This document shows, piece by piece, positions 36,139 to 44,982 of a stretch of DNA of 64,000 nucleotides. Every line of letters starts with the position of its first letter. The first letter of the stretch is position 1. The position numbers were made by a program, and so were the translations under genes. The notes under the pieces were generated by a model, which did no database searches, was not told where the DNA came from, and was given only the letters and a program-made list of their open reading frames with translations. Where the stretch lies: positions 1 through 64,000 of the forward strand of contig BPIL01000015.1 in the NCBI GenBank assembly GCA_026004095.1. Direction: 5' to 3'. The stretch comes from Meiothermus sp. GTDB lineage: Bacteria > Deinococcota > Deinococci > Deinococcales > Thermaceae.

Positions 36139-37185
36139 ATGGCTGGCTTGCTTTCGTTTCGCGGCGAGGATGTGGGTATTGACCTGGGCACCGCCTCGGT
36201 GCTGATTTATATGCGTGGCAAAGGCATTGTGCTGCGAGAGCCCTCGGTTATTGCCATGGTCAGCGATACCAAAGAAGTCAAAGCGGTGGGGGCTGAAGCC
36301 TACCGGATGCTGGGGCGTACGCCGGGCAATATTGTGGCGGCCCGTCCCCTCAAAGATGGGGTGATTGCCGACTATACCCTGACCGAGCGGATGCTCACCC
36401 TGTTTATCAGGAAGGTTTTGCCCCCGCTGCGCTTTTTCCGCCCGCAGGTGATGGTGGGGGTGCCTTCTGGGGTGACCGAGGTGGAACGCCGCGCGGTGGT
36501 GCAGGCCATTGTGGAAGCCGGTGCCAAACGGGCCTATCTGATTGATGAACCCCTGGCAGCGGCCATTGGGGCGGGCATTAAGATTGCCGAACCCACCGGC
36601 AGCATGGTAGTGGACATTGGGGGCGGCTCCAGCGATATTGCGGTGATCTCGTTGGGCGGGATCGTGCGCTCGACCAGCCTGCGCATTGCCGGTAACGAGT
36701 TCGATGATTCCATCATTCGATTCGTCCGTAACAAGTACAGCCTCCTGATCGGGGAGCGCACCGCCGAGGAGCTTAAGATCAAAATTGGAGCGGCCAAGCT
36801 GGCACCGGGGGAGCAGGGCATGGTAGCCGAGGTGCGGGGTCGCGACCTGATTTCGGGACTGCCCAAAAGCATCGAGGTAACCACCGACGATGTGATCGAA
36901 GCCCTCAAGGAGCCCCTGGAGAAGATTGTTCAGGGGGTGAAGAGCGTGCTCGAGACCACCCCGCCCGAACTGGTGGCCGATATCATCGACCGGGGCATTT
37001 TGCTGACCGGTGGGGGGGCCTTGCTGCGCAATCTGGACTTGCTGTTGCAGGAGGCCACCGGTGTACCGGTGGTGGTGGCCGAAAACGCTGTGGAGGCAGT
37101 GGCGCTGGGCACCGGCAAGGCCCTCGACATGCTGCATGTGTTGCGGGATGCCCTGGTTACCTCTGATAACGTGCTAAGGCGGTAA
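36139..37185 (+). CDS. mreB: Rod-shape-determining protein MreB
   Basis: The 348-residue actin homologue guides lateral wall synthesis in rod-shaped cells. It has the phosphate-binding [13 protein letters not shown], the connect motif [28 protein letters not shown] and the adenosine motif [13 protein letters not shown]. Length is normal. mreC and mreD do not follow; instead a lipid-A-like cluster begins 75 nt downstream on the same strand, so envelope synthesis genes are grouped. It has its own promoter. Confidence 0.95.
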   Translation: MAGLLSFRGEDVGIDLGTASVLIYMRGKGIVLREPSVIAMVSDTKEVKAVGAEAYRMLGRTPGNIVAARPLKDGVIADYTLTERMLTLFIRKVLPPLRFFRPQVMVGVPSGVTEVERRAVVQAIVEAGAKRAYLIDEPLAAAIGAGIKIAEPTGSMVVDIGGGSSDIAVISLGGIVRSTSLRIAGNEFDDSIIRFVRNKYSLLIGERTAEELKIKIGAAKLAPGEQGMVAEVRGRDLISGLPKSIEVTTDDVIEALKEPLEKIVQGVKSVLETTPPELVADIIDRGILLTGGGALLRNLDLLLQEATGVPVVVAENAVEAVALGTGKALDMLHVLRDALVTSDNVLRR

Positions 37186-37260
37186 CTGGCGAGGCCCGGA
37201 CGGGCTGTGTGGACTCATCCGCAGCGTCGCTTTGTCATGTAGTGCGGGATTGGAACGTTT

Positions 37261-38253
37261 ATGCTGCTCTCCGAAATTGCCCAGCGCCTAGGGGGTCGCC
37301 TCGAGGGCCCCGATATCGAGATTACCGCTTTAGCCCCGCCCGACCGGGCCAGGCCAGGAGAGCTGGTGGTGGTGCGGGAGGCCCGGTTCCTGCCGGCTGC
37401 GCTGCAGGGGGGGGCGGCTTTGCTGCTGGATGAAACAGCCCCGTGCCCCCCGTCTGTTAGCCGGGTTCGGGTGCCCTCGGTACAAAAGGCCTGGCCTTTG
37501 GTGCTGGCCCTTTTCAACCGACCCGAAACCTGGGCGGAGGTGGGTGTGCACCCCACCGCCACCCTCGAGGCGGGGGTGGAGGTGGATCCCACTGCTTCGA
37601 TAGGGGCTTATGTGCTGGTGTGCCGGGGGGCCAAGGTGGGGGCGGGCGCGGTGATAGCGCCCTACTGCTATATCGGTGAGCAGGCCGAGATAGGCCCCCG
37701 AACGGTGCTCGAGCCCCGGGTGACGCTCTACCCACGCACCCGTGTGGGGGCGGACTGCCACATTGGTGCAGGCACGGTGCTGGGCGCTATTGGATTTGGC
37801 TTTCAAGATCAGCAGCGCCTGCCCCATACCGGCCGGGTGGTGCTGGAGGATGGGGTGGAGCTGGGGGCCAATTGCGTGGTACAGCGCAGCGTGGTGGGGG
37901 AGACCCGCATTGGTGCGCACAGCAAAATTGGCGACCTCACCGATATCGGCCACAACGTTCAGATAGGAAAAAACGTGGTCATGGTGGGTAGCAGTGCCAT
38001 CGGTGGCAGTGCGGTGCTGGAGGATGGGGTGCTGATGGGAGGCTGGGTGGTGATCGCCGACCACGTGCGGGTGGGCCAGGGGGCCCGGCTGGCTGGCAGC
38101 AGCGCCATCTCCAAGAACGTTCCGGCGGGTGAGACCTGGGCCGGGGGGATTCCGGCGCAGCCGGCCCGCCGGCATTGGCGGCGGTTGGCCCTGCTGGATT
38201 GGCTGGCTGGTATGGAACGTACCTTGCGGCAGTTTTTGCAACCGTCGCGCTGA
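37261..38253 (+). CDS. lpxD: UDP-3-O-acylglucosamine N-acyltransferase (LpxD)
   Basis: LpxD transfers a 3-hydroxyacyl chain from ACP to the 2-amino group of UDP-3-O-acyl-glucosamine, the third lipid A step. The 330-residue protein has an N-terminal LpxD domain (SEIAQRLGGRLEG) and a left-handed beta-helix of hexapeptide repeats from about residue 100 on (VGVHPTATLEAGVEVDPTASIGAYVL). The catalytic-histidine region IGHNVQIGKNVVMVGSSAIGGSA is intact. It heads the cluster and lies 12 nt before lpxC. Confidence 0.92.
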   Translation: MLLSEIAQRLGGRLEGPDIEITALAPPDRARPGELVVVREARFLPAALQGGAALLLDETAPCPPSVSRVRVPSVQKAWPLVLALFNRPETWAEVGVHPTATLEAGVEVDPTASIGAYVLVCRGAKVGAGAVIAPYCYIGEQAEIGPRTVLEPRVTLYPRTRVGADCHIGAGTVLGAIGFGFQDQQRLPHTGRVVLEDGVELGANCVVQRSVVGETRIGAHSKIGDLTDIGHNVQIGKNVVMVGSSAIGGSAVLEDGVLMGGWVVIADHVRVGQGARLAGSSAISKNVPAGETWAGGIPAQPARRHWRRLALLDWLAGMERTLRQFLQPSR

Positions 38254-38265
38254 GCTGGAAGCCTT

Positions 38266-39030
38266 ATGACCCTGCGTGGAATTGGCCTTCACAGCGGCGA
38301 ACCTGCCACGGTACGGTTTCATCCGGCCGAGGGGCCGGTGCGGTTCTGGGTGGGGGGGCTCGAGCTGCGCCCGCTGGCCTCGAGCGTGGTGGACACCGCC
38401 CGCTGCACGGTGTTGGGTGGGGATAACCTGCGCTTGATGACCGTGGAACACCTGCTGGCCGCCCTCTTTATTCGGGGCATCTGGGAGGGCCTGGTCATCG
38501 AAGTAACCGGCCCGGAGATTCCCATTCTGGATGGCAGCGCCCAGGAATGGTGGGCCGCCCTGGAGGGCTTTCCAGCGCTGAGCCCCCAGGCGCGGCCGGT
38601 GGGCGGTGCTATCCGGGTGGAGGAGGGGCGTAGCAGTGTGCTGGCCCAGCCAGCGGAGCAGTTTACCCTTACTGTCACCATCCTTTTCCCCCACCCCAGG
38701 ATCGGCTACCAGCAGGTGCAGTGCCCCCCCACGCCGCTTACGGCGCTGGCCCCGGCCCGTACCTTTGGCTTTCTGCACGAGGTGGAGGCGCTGCGGGCCC
38801 GCGGCCTCATCCAGGGCGCTTCTCTGGAGAATGCCCTGGTCTTCAGCGAGCACGGCCCGGTCAACACACCCCGAATGCTGCACGAGCCCGTGTACCACAA
38901 GGCCCTGGATTTTCTGGGCGACCTGTACCTGGCCGGCAGGCCCTACCGGGGGCGGTTTGTGGCCCACCGGGCCTCGCACCGCTTGCATGTGGGGCTAGCC
39001 AGGCTGTTACAGGACGAAGGGCCGCGTTGA
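38266..39030 (+). CDS. lpxC: UDP-3-O-acyl-N-acetylglucosamine deacetylase (LpxC)
   Basis: LpxC is the zinc deacetylase that commits UDP-acyl-GlcNAc to lipid A synthesis. The protein begins MTLRGIGLHSGEPATVRFHP and keeps the ligand motifs TVEHLLAAL, HKALDFLGDLYLAG and the late His in RASHRLH. At 254 residues it is about 50 shorter than the usual 300, mainly because of shorter N- and C-terminal parts; catalytic positions are retained. The ATG lies 12 nt after lpxD. It is the most informative marker that this cluster makes an N-acylated, glucosamine-based lipid. Confidence 0.9.
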   Translation: MTLRGIGLHSGEPATVRFHPAEGPVRFWVGGLELRPLASSVVDTARCTVLGGDNLRLMTVEHLLAALFIRGIWEGLVIEVTGPEIPILDGSAQEWWAALEGFPALSPQARPVGGAIRVEEGRSSVLAQPAEQFTLTVTILFPHPRIGYQQVQCPPTPLTALAPARTFGFLHEVEALRARGLIQGASLENALVFSEHGPVNTPRMLHEPVYHKALDFLGDLYLAGRPYRGRFVAHRASHRLHVGLARLLQDEGPR

Positions 39031-39162
39031 GCCAACCCCTGCACCTGTGATTTTTCTGAGCGTTTTCTAAAGCCTGGTCGGATGAAAAAGTGGTTGTAAA
39101 TGGGGCTTAAGTGTATCATCCTGCTGGGGACACAGGGTTTGTGCACATATTCCGAGGATTCT

Positions 39163-40125
39163 ATGGAGCTAAAAGTAGGCGTTGTGGGTGTTGGTGTGAT
39201 GGGGACGTACCACGCTCAGGTATACGCGGGACTGCCAGGGGTTCGTCTGGTAGGGGTGGTCGATCCCGATCCTTTCCGTCAGGCGGCCATCGAACAAGAC
39301 CTGGAAGTGCCGGCTTTTTCCAGCCCGGAAGATCTGCTGGGCCAGGTGCAGGCAGTCTCCATTGCCTCGCCCACCTCTTTTCACTACGAGCAGGCCCGCA
39401 TGTTTTTGGAGGCCGGCGTGCATGTGCTACTGGAGAAGCCCATGACCCGCACCATGCACGAGGCGCGGGAGCTGGTGCGGCTGGCTGAACAGCGGGGGGT
39501 GGTTTTGCAGGTGGGGCACATCCTGCGCTTTTACCGGGCGGTGGGTGACCTCATGCACATGGTCAGGAACCCCTGGGTGCTCGAGGCCCGCCGTATAGGC
39601 AACAACCGCCGGATCCGCGACATTGGGGTGGTGCTCGACCTGATGATCCACGATCTGGATCTGGTGCTTTTGCTCCTGCGGGAAAAGCCCCTGCGCTACA
39701 GCGTGGTGGGCCGGCAGGTGGATGGGCTGGATGAGTACGCCCAGGCCGTGGTGGACTTCCCCTCGGGGGCCCGGGCGCTGTTTACCGCCAGCCGCATTTC
39801 GCCCCAGGCCGAGCGCTCGCTGACCATTACCCAGCCCGGCGAGGTGCTGCGGCTGGATTTCAACAGCGAATACACCGAACTCTCGCTGCACCGCTCGCCG
39901 CCCGTGCATCCAGACCCCGACCGCGTTGAACCCAACGGGCGCACCCAGGTACAGACCGAGCGCATCGCCATTCACAACGACAACCCCCTGCGGCGCCAGC
40001 TTAAGCATTTTGTGGACCGGATTCAGAAAGGGGAACCCTCGCTGGTGACCCTCGAGGACGACCTGCAGGCCCTCGAGCTGGCCCTCGAGCTTTCCAACGC
40101 CCTCCAGCCGGTGATGAGCCGCTGA
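39163..40125 (+). CDS. Gfo/Idh/MocA-family sugar oxidoreductase
   Basis: The 320-residue NAD(P)-dependent oxidoreductase has the Rossmann motif GVVGVGVMG, the EKP motif VLLEKPMTRT, and the conserved MIHDLDLVLLLL. Members oxidise sugar hydroxyls or sugar nucleotides. Its place between lpxC and fabZ recalls GnnA, which oxidises the 3-OH of UDP-GlcNAc so that a transaminase (GnnB) can install an amine; no GnnB gene is seen here, so this is a hypothesis. The start is ATG 39163, 21 codons inside the track ORF, after CCGAGGATTCT. Confidence 0.88.
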   Translation: MELKVGVVGVGVMGTYHAQVYAGLPGVRLVGVVDPDPFRQAAIEQDLEVPAFSSPEDLLGQVQAVSIASPTSFHYEQARMFLEAGVHVLLEKPMTRTMHEARELVRLAEQRGVVLQVGHILRFYRAVGDLMHMVRNPWVLEARRIGNNRRIRDIGVVLDLMIHDLDLVLLLLREKPLRYSVVGRQVDGLDEYAQAVVDFPSGARALFTASRISPQAERSLTITQPGEVLRLDFNSEYTELSLHRSPPVHPDPDRVEPNGRTQVQTERIAIHNDNPLRRQLKHFVDRIQKGEPSLVTLEDDLQALELALELSNALQPVMSR

Positions 40126-40149
40126 GACCCCGTGGCGGCCCCGGCCCTT

Positions 40150-40155
40150 TAGTAT
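40150..40155 (+). promoter_or_regulatory. -10 box upstream of fabZ
   Basis: TAGTAT ends 6 nt before the fabZ GTG at 40162, so an internal leaderless start of transcription within the cluster is likely. Confidence 0.45.
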
Positions 40156-40161
40156 TAAGCC

Positions 40162-40605
40162 GTGGACATTTACGAGATTCTCAAGCTCCTACCACACCGC
40201 TACCCGTTCTTGCTGATTGACCGGGTGCTGGAAGCCGACGAAAAGCGTTTTCGGGCCTTGAAGAACGTTTCGTTTAACGAGCCGCATTTTCAAGGCCATT
40301 TTCCTGGCTATCCCATCATGCCCGGGGTGTTGTTGATCGAGGCCATGGCCCAGGGCTCGGTAGCGGTGGTGACCAAACAGCCGGAATTCAAGCCGGGGGG
40401 GCTGGTGTTTCTGGTGGGGGTGGAGGAGGCCCGCTTCAAGAAGCCGGTGGTTCCGGGCGACACCCTGATACTGGAAGGGGAACTGCTGGCCTACCGGCGG
40501 GGTTTGGGCAAGGTAAAGGTTGAGGCCAGGGTCGAGGGCGAGTTGCGGGCCGAGGCCACCCTGAGCTTTGTGCTGCGCTCGGATACAGGAGGCGCTGTTT
40601 CGTGA
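40162..40605 (+). CDS. fabZ: 3-hydroxyacyl-[acyl-carrier-protein] dehydratase FabZ
   Basis: FabZ dehydrates 3-hydroxyacyl-ACP in fatty-acid elongation and competes with LpxA/LpxD for the same substrate, which explains its frequent place in lpx clusters. The 147-residue hotdog protein begins MDIYEILKLLPHRYPFLLIDRVL and has the active-site helix HFQGHFPGYPIMPGVLLIEAMAQ with the catalytic His and Glu. The start is GTG 40162. Its stop overlaps the lpxA start by 4 nt. Confidence 0.95.
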   Translation: MDIYEILKLLPHRYPFLLIDRVLEADEKRFRALKNVSFNEPHFQGHFPGYPIMPGVLLIEAMAQGSVAVVTKQPEFKPGGLVFLVGVEEARFKKPVVPGDTLILEGELLAYRRGLGKVKVEARVEGELRAEATLSFVLRSDTGGAVS

Positions 40606-41387
40606 GTCAGGTCACGATACACCCCACTGCGGTGGTGTCCCCCAAAGCCCACCTGGCCCCGGATGTGAAGATTGGCCCGTATGCGGTGGTGGAGGGCCCT
40701 TGTGAGATCGGCCCTGGGGTGGAGGTGGGGCCCCACGCGGTCATCCACCCGTATGTGCGGCTGGCCGCCGGGGTTCGGGTGGGGCCCCACGCGGTGCTGG
40801 GGGGCCTCCCCCAGGATTTGAGTTTCAAAGGGCAGGAGACCTGGCTCGAGGTCGGGGAAAACACCGTCTTGCGCGAGGGGGTGATCCTGCACCGCTCCAC
40901 CAGGGAAGAAGCGCCCACCCGGATCGGCGCGGGCTGCTACCTGATGGGCCATGTGCACGTGGGCCACGATGCCCAGGTGGGCAACGGTGTGATTCTGACC
41001 CAGAGCGTGGCGCTGGCCGGGCACGTGGAGATTGGCGATTATGCCGTGGTGGGGGGGCTGGCCGGTATTCACCAGTTTGTGCGGGTGGGCAGCCGGGCTA
41101 TGGTGGGTGGGCTTGCCAAGGTGACCCGGGATGTTCTGCCTTTTAGCCTGGCCGACGGCAGCCCGGCCCTGCACTACCGGCTCAACACGGTGGGGCTGCG
41201 CCGGGCCGGTATCCACGGCGAGCGCTACCGGGCCCTCGAGCAGGCCTTCCGGGCGGTGCGCGAGGGCCGCCCCCTCGAGGGCCTGCCCGATACCGAGGAG
41301 GTACAGACGCTTAAAGCCTTCCTGGCGGGGCCTTCCAGGCGCCGCCTCTCGGGCTTTGTGCGGGGCGAGCCGGATTTTGAGGGCTGA
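40602..41387 (+). CDS. lpxA: UDP-N-acetylglucosamine acyltransferase (LpxA)
   Basis: LpxA adds a 3-hydroxyacyl group from ACP to UDP-GlcNAc (or its diamino analogue), the first lipid A step. The 261-residue protein is a hexapeptide-repeat left-handed beta-helix (VTIHPTAVVSPKAHLAPDVKIGPYAVVE) with the catalytic-His region LMGHVHVGHDAQVGNGVIL and AGIHQFVRVGSRAMVGGLAKV. The C-terminal helices include the NTVGLRRAGI segment typical of LpxA. It starts at GTG 40602, overlapping fabZ. Confidence 0.94.
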   Translation: MSQVTIHPTAVVSPKAHLAPDVKIGPYAVVEGPCEIGPGVEVGPHAVIHPYVRLAAGVRVGPHAVLGGLPQDLSFKGQETWLEVGENTVLREGVILHRSTREEAPTRIGAGCYLMGHVHVGHDAQVGNGVILTQSVALAGHVEIGDYAVVGGLAGIHQFVRVGSRAMVGGLAKVTRDVLPFSLADGSPALHYRLNTVGLRRAGIHGERYRALEQAFRAVREGRPLEGLPDTEEVQTLKAFLAGPSRRRLSGFVRGEPDFEG

Positions 41388-41400
41388 AGTCGAACCCAAG

Positions 41401-42570
41401 ATGCTGGACGAAATTCTGCTACTGACCAACGGCCCCGGCGAGCTTTCGACTTGGGTGCCGCCGGTGCTGGCGCGCCTGCGGCAGCGGGTGCCCGGGGCCC
41501 GCATCGAGCTCTTCCTGATCCGCGACCAGTTCGCTGCCGGAACCGAGCAGGCCAAGGCCGAGGCGTTGCAACTGGACGCCCTCTCGGGCCGCTCGGCGCT
41601 TTTCCGCAGGCTCTTGGAGCGCAAGACGGGCCGCCGCGGGCTGGTGCTGTTGCTGGGGGGGGCACCCCGCGACGCGGTGCTGCTGGGCCGGGCCACGGGC
41701 TACCCGGCTTTTTCCTATACCTTCGATGCCAAGGCCCATCACCCCGGCTTGCGGGCGGTGCTGGTAGACTCCGAGCGCACCCGGGCGGCTATGCAGGCTC
41801 GAGGGGTCAATCCGGCTCGCATCGAGGTGGTGGGCAATCTGGTGGTGGACGCCCTCCACGAAGCGCCGGCGGTGCCTGCCCCCGCTGCCGATGTGCTGCT
41901 GCTGGCCGGTAGCCGCCCTTTTGCGGCCCGCTACCTGCTGGGGTTTTTGCTGGCGGCGGCCGAGCAGATGGCTAAAGCCCGGCCCGACCTGCGCTTTGCC
42001 TGGGTCAAGAGCCGCTTGCTGCCGGAGGCGGTGGTGGCCGAGGCGCTGGAGGGCGGGCTGGTGAGGGAGCTGGGCGGGGTGGGGGCCCGCTGGGTGGGGG
42101 ATCGCCTGCAGACCGCCGGGGGCCTCGAGGTTCTGGTGCTGGATGAACCCCAGCGCTATGCGGCCATGCGCCGCGCGCAGTTGGCGATTACCATTCCTGG
42201 AACCAACACCCTCGAGCTGGCCCTGGCCGGCCTGCCCTCGCTGGTGCTCTTGCCCCTGCACAAGCCGGAGATGCTGCCGCTGGAGGGTCTCTGGCACTGG
42301 CTTTTGAGCGGGCCGGGCCTCCGCGGCCTCAAACAGCGCTTCGTCTGGCGGCTGGCGGCGCGCCTGCCCCACCTGGCCCTGCCCAACCTGTGGCTGAACG
42401 AGCGGGTTTTCCCCGAGCTGCGCGGGGTTTTTAGCCCGGCTGAGGTGGCCTCTGCGGGCCTCGAGCTGCTCGAGCCCCGGCGGGCCCAGGAAGTCCGGGC
42501 CCGGCTGAAGCGCCTGGACGCCCGACCCGGAGCCGATAAGCTGGTGGAGTATGTGCTGGCTCGTTGCTGA
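41401..42570 (+). CDS. LpxB-like lipid-A-disaccharide synthase-related glycosyltransferase
   Basis: The 389-residue protein takes the place of lpxB and shares its GT-B layout: an N-terminal glycine motif, VVGNLVVDAL, LLLAGSRP, a Gly-Thr-Asn nucleotide-binding element (TIPGTNTLELALAGLPSLVL) and the late LALPNLWLNERVFPEL. It departs from classical LpxB in the first motif, TNGPGELSTWVPPV instead of the AGExSGD type, so substrate or linkage may differ. The real start is ATG 41401; the 479-aa track ORF overlaps lpxA. It lies 13 nt after lpxA. Confidence 0.8.
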   Translation: MLDEILLLTNGPGELSTWVPPVLARLRQRVPGARIELFLIRDQFAAGTEQAKAEALQLDALSGRSALFRRLLERKTGRRGLVLLLGGAPRDAVLLGRATGYPAFSYTFDAKAHHPGLRAVLVDSERTRAAMQARGVNPARIEVVGNLVVDALHEAPAVPAPAADVLLLAGSRPFAARYLLGFLLAAAEQMAKARPDLRFAWVKSRLLPEAVVAEALEGGLVRELGGVGARWVGDRLQTAGGLEVLVLDEPQRYAAMRRAQLAITIPGTNTLELALAGLPSLVLLPLHKPEMLPLEGLWHWLLSGPGLRGLKQRFVWRLAARLPHLALPNLWLNERVFPELRGVFSPAEVASAGLELLEPRRAQEVRARLKRLDARPGADKLVEYVLARC

Positions 42571-42625
42571 GGCCCGGAGATAGCTGGGAAATCCCCATAG
42601 CAGTGATACTTTTTGCCTGGGCTCT

Positions 42626-44299
42626 ATGAACCTTCTTAAGCTGTTACGTCCCTTCTGGTTGCACATTCTGCTGGCAGCCGGGCTGGCTTTGCTGCCGGCG
42701 GCGGCCCAGGCCTGGCTGCCCACCCTGGTGGTCAAGCCGCTGTTCGATCAGGTGCTGGTGGGGCAGTGGGAGCGGCTCGGAGAGGTGCTCCTGGTGGGGG
42801 CGGGTTTGCTGGCGGTGCTGGTGGTGAGTGGGTATGTGCTCGAGGCCTTCATAGGCTACCTTTCCCTCAAAATTCCGGCGGTCTGGCGGGAGCGGGTGTT
42901 CGAGCGGCTGCTGCAAGCCGACCTGATGGCCCTGCCGGCCTCCTCGGGCGGGCTGACCGGGCGGCTGGTGGCCGATCTGAAGGAGCTGGAGGGCTTTTTG
43001 TTCTACAGCCTGGGCGGACTGCTGCTACAGGGGGTTCTGCTGCTGGCTCTGCTGGCCCAGCTCTTGCTGCACTACGCCCAGCTTACCCTGTACCTGCTGC
43101 TGGTGCTGCCCTTCATGGCCTTGCTGCTGGGCTGGCTTGGGGCCTGGGTGACCCATTACAGCCACCGAACCCAGGCCGCTATGGAGCGCCTGGCCGCCCG
43201 CATGGCCGAGGGGTTCGGGCGCCTGGAGCTGATCCGGGCCCTGGACTTGCAGGCCTTTGCCAGGGCGCGCTTCCGGCATAGCAACCAGCAGCAGTACCGC
43301 CTGGGGCGCACCCGTGCCCTGATCGCGGCCCTCAACCTGCCCCTGGGGCAGCTCGCTACCACGCTGCTGCTGGGCCTGTTGCTGGCCCTGGGGGTGGGGG
43401 CGGTGCAGCGGGGGCAGATGACCCCCGGCGATCTGACCGCGTTCCTCACCCTGCTGGGGCTGGCGGTGACCCCTTTGCAGGTTCTGAGCCGCATCGGCAC
43501 CGGGTTTGCCCAGGCCGAGGGGGCCGCGGCCCGCCTGGTGGAGCTGCTCGAGCTGCCCCCGGCCCCGGCCATGGGGCAGCTCCGACCCCAGACCCTGGCG
43601 GGGGGCCTCGAGCTGCGAAACCTGAGCTTTGCCTACCCCGGCAGCCCGGCCACCCTGCAAAACCTCAACCTGCGCATCGCGCCGGGCTCCTTCACGGCCA
43701 TTGTGGGCCCCTCGGGGGCGGGCAAGAGCACCCTGCTGCGCTTGCTGCTGGGCCTGTACCGCCCCAGTGCGGGGCAGGTCTTGCTGGATGGCCTCGAGCT
43801 ACACAGCTACGAGGCGGGGTGGTTGCGGGCCCGCATGGCCTGGGTTCCGCAGGAGCCCCTGCTGTTCGCCGGAACCGTACAGGAGAACCTGGCCGCGCTG
43901 GCCCCCGGCGCCCGCCCGGAAGCCATGCAGCAAGCCCTGGATACCGTGGGCCTGGGCCGGGAAATTGGCCTGCAAACCCCGCTCGAGGACGACGGGGGCG
44001 GGCTTTCGGTGGGGCAGCGGCAGCGCCTGGCCATTGCGGCGGCCCTGCTGCGGGAGGCCAAAATTCTTTTGCTCGACGAGATTACCAGCGCCCTCGACCG
44101 CGCCAGCGAGGGGCAGGTGATGGCCGCCCTCGAGGCCGCCCGCCCGGGCCGCACGGTGATCGTGGTGGCGCACCGCCTAGCCACCGTGCAGCACGCCGAT
44201 CAGATCGTGGTGATGGAAAAGGGCCGGATCGTGCAGGTGGGCAGCCACGCCGAGCTGATGGGTTCGCCCGGCCTCTACGCGGATTTTTGGAGAAGTTGA
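42626..44299 (+). CDS. MsbA-like ABC exporter (fused membrane and ATPase domains)
   Basis: The 557-residue half-transporter has about six transmembrane helices (residues 10-290), then an ATPase with Walker A GPSGAGKST, signature LSVGQRQRL, Walker B ILLLDEITSALD and VAHRLATVQ. Fusion of one membrane domain to one ATPase and position at the end of the lpx cluster suggest a lipid flippase acting as a homodimer, like MsbA. Generic multidrug or lipid export is equally compatible with sequence alone. It follows the lpxB-like gene by 55 nt. Confidence 0.85.
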   Translation: MNLLKLLRPFWLHILLAAGLALLPAAAQAWLPTLVVKPLFDQVLVGQWERLGEVLLVGAGLLAVLVVSGYVLEAFIGYLSLKIPAVWRERVFERLLQADLMALPASSGGLTGRLVADLKELEGFLFYSLGGLLLQGVLLLALLAQLLLHYAQLTLYLLLVLPFMALLLGWLGAWVTHYSHRTQAAMERLAARMAEGFGRLELIRALDLQAFARARFRHSNQQQYRLGRTRALIAALNLPLGQLATTLLLGLLLALGVGAVQRGQMTPGDLTAFLTLLGLAVTPLQVLSRIGTGFAQAEGAAARLVELLELPPAPAMGQLRPQTLAGGLELRNLSFAYPGSPATLQNLNLRIAPGSFTAIVGPSGAGKSTLLRLLLGLYRPSAGQVLLDGLELHSYEAGWLRARMAWVPQEPLLFAGTVQENLAALAPGARPEAMQQALDTVGLGREIGLQTPLEDDGGGLSVGQRQRLAIAAALLREAKILLLDEITSALDRASEGQVMAALEAARPGRTVIVVAHRLATVQHADQIVVMEKGRIVQVGSHAELMGSPGLYADFWRS

Positions 44300-44319
44300 C
44301 GATCGAAAGGATGGACGCC

Positions 44320-44982
44320 ATGCAGGAATACCTGAAAAAAGCTCGAGGGGGCCGGGTGGTACAGACCCCCTTTTTGGAGGCCGAGGCACTGGAGGAACTC
44401 CGCCGGCAGGCCCAGCAGGAGGGGCTGCGCCTCGAGACCTTCGGGGGGCTGCCCATGGCCTCGAGGCAGGTGGCGGTGCTCTTCCCCGAACACATCCCTG
44501 CGGTATCCGACCCCACCACGGTGGTCTTCCTGACCTTTGAGGGCGACCTCGAGGCCCTGGAAGACAGGCTGCGCGCGCTGCTGGAACCGGGGCTGCTGGG
44601 GGATCTCGAGGAGACCCAGGAAGGCTTCCTGCTGGCCACCCTTCCCAAAGGCCTCAAAACCCTGCAAGAAGCCGGCCTCCAGGCCAGAGAAGCCGCGCCC
44701 GAGCAGTTGCCGAAAACGCGCGAGCGCACCCGCAGCGTGGTGGTGCCCAGCCTGCGGGTGGACGTGGTGGGGGCCAAGGGCTTTGGGGTCTCGCGCACCT
44801 ACTTTGCCCAGGGGGTCAAGGCCGGCAAGGTCAAACTCCGGGGCAAGACCGCCTCGGCCAAGGATGAGATAACCGAGGGCGACCACCTGCTGGCCGAAGG
44901 GCTGGGCAGCCTGGTGGTCAAAAAGGTGCTGGGCCAGACCAAGCGGGGCAATGTGAAGCTGGAGCTCGAGGTGCACCGATAG
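44320..44982 (+). CDS. S4-domain RNA-binding protein (YlmH-like)
   Basis: The 220-residue protein has a central region with LEALEDRLRALLEPGLLGDLEE and a C-terminal S4 RNA-binding domain (SLRVDVVGAKGFGVSRTYFAQGVKAGKVKLRGK), as in YlmH, a factor linked to cell division and ribosome rescue in Firmicutes. ATG 44320 with GAAAGG 9 nt upstream is the best start; the 387-aa track ORF is an extension over the ABC gene. It abuts the convergent hydrolase gene without any spacer. Confidence 0.82.
   Translation: MQEYLKKARGGRVVQTPFLEAEALEELRRQAQQEGLRLETFGGLPMASRQVAVLFPEHIPAVSDPTTVVFLTFEGDLEALEDRLRALLEPGLLGDLEETQEGFLLATLPKGLKTLQEAGLQAREAAPEQLPKTRERTRSVVVPSLRVDVVGAKGFGVSRTYFAQGVKAGKVKLRGKTASAKDEITEGDHLLAEGLGSLVVKKVLGQTKRGNVKLELEVHR

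Noticed and set aside
34234-37137. 967-aa ORF on the minus strand
   Set aside because: Only the part from 35889 downward is the acyl-CoA mutase; the upstream portion is an antisense shadow of mreB and intergenic DNA, and a TATAAT box sits 6 nt before the internal ATG.
41131-42570. 479-aa version of the LpxB-like protein
   Set aside because: The extra N-terminal part is a shadow of lpxA; the family sequence begins at 41401.
43819-44982. 387-aa version of the S4-domain protein
   Set aside because: The first 160 residues are an alternative frame of the ABC exporter gene; the S4 protein begins near 44320.
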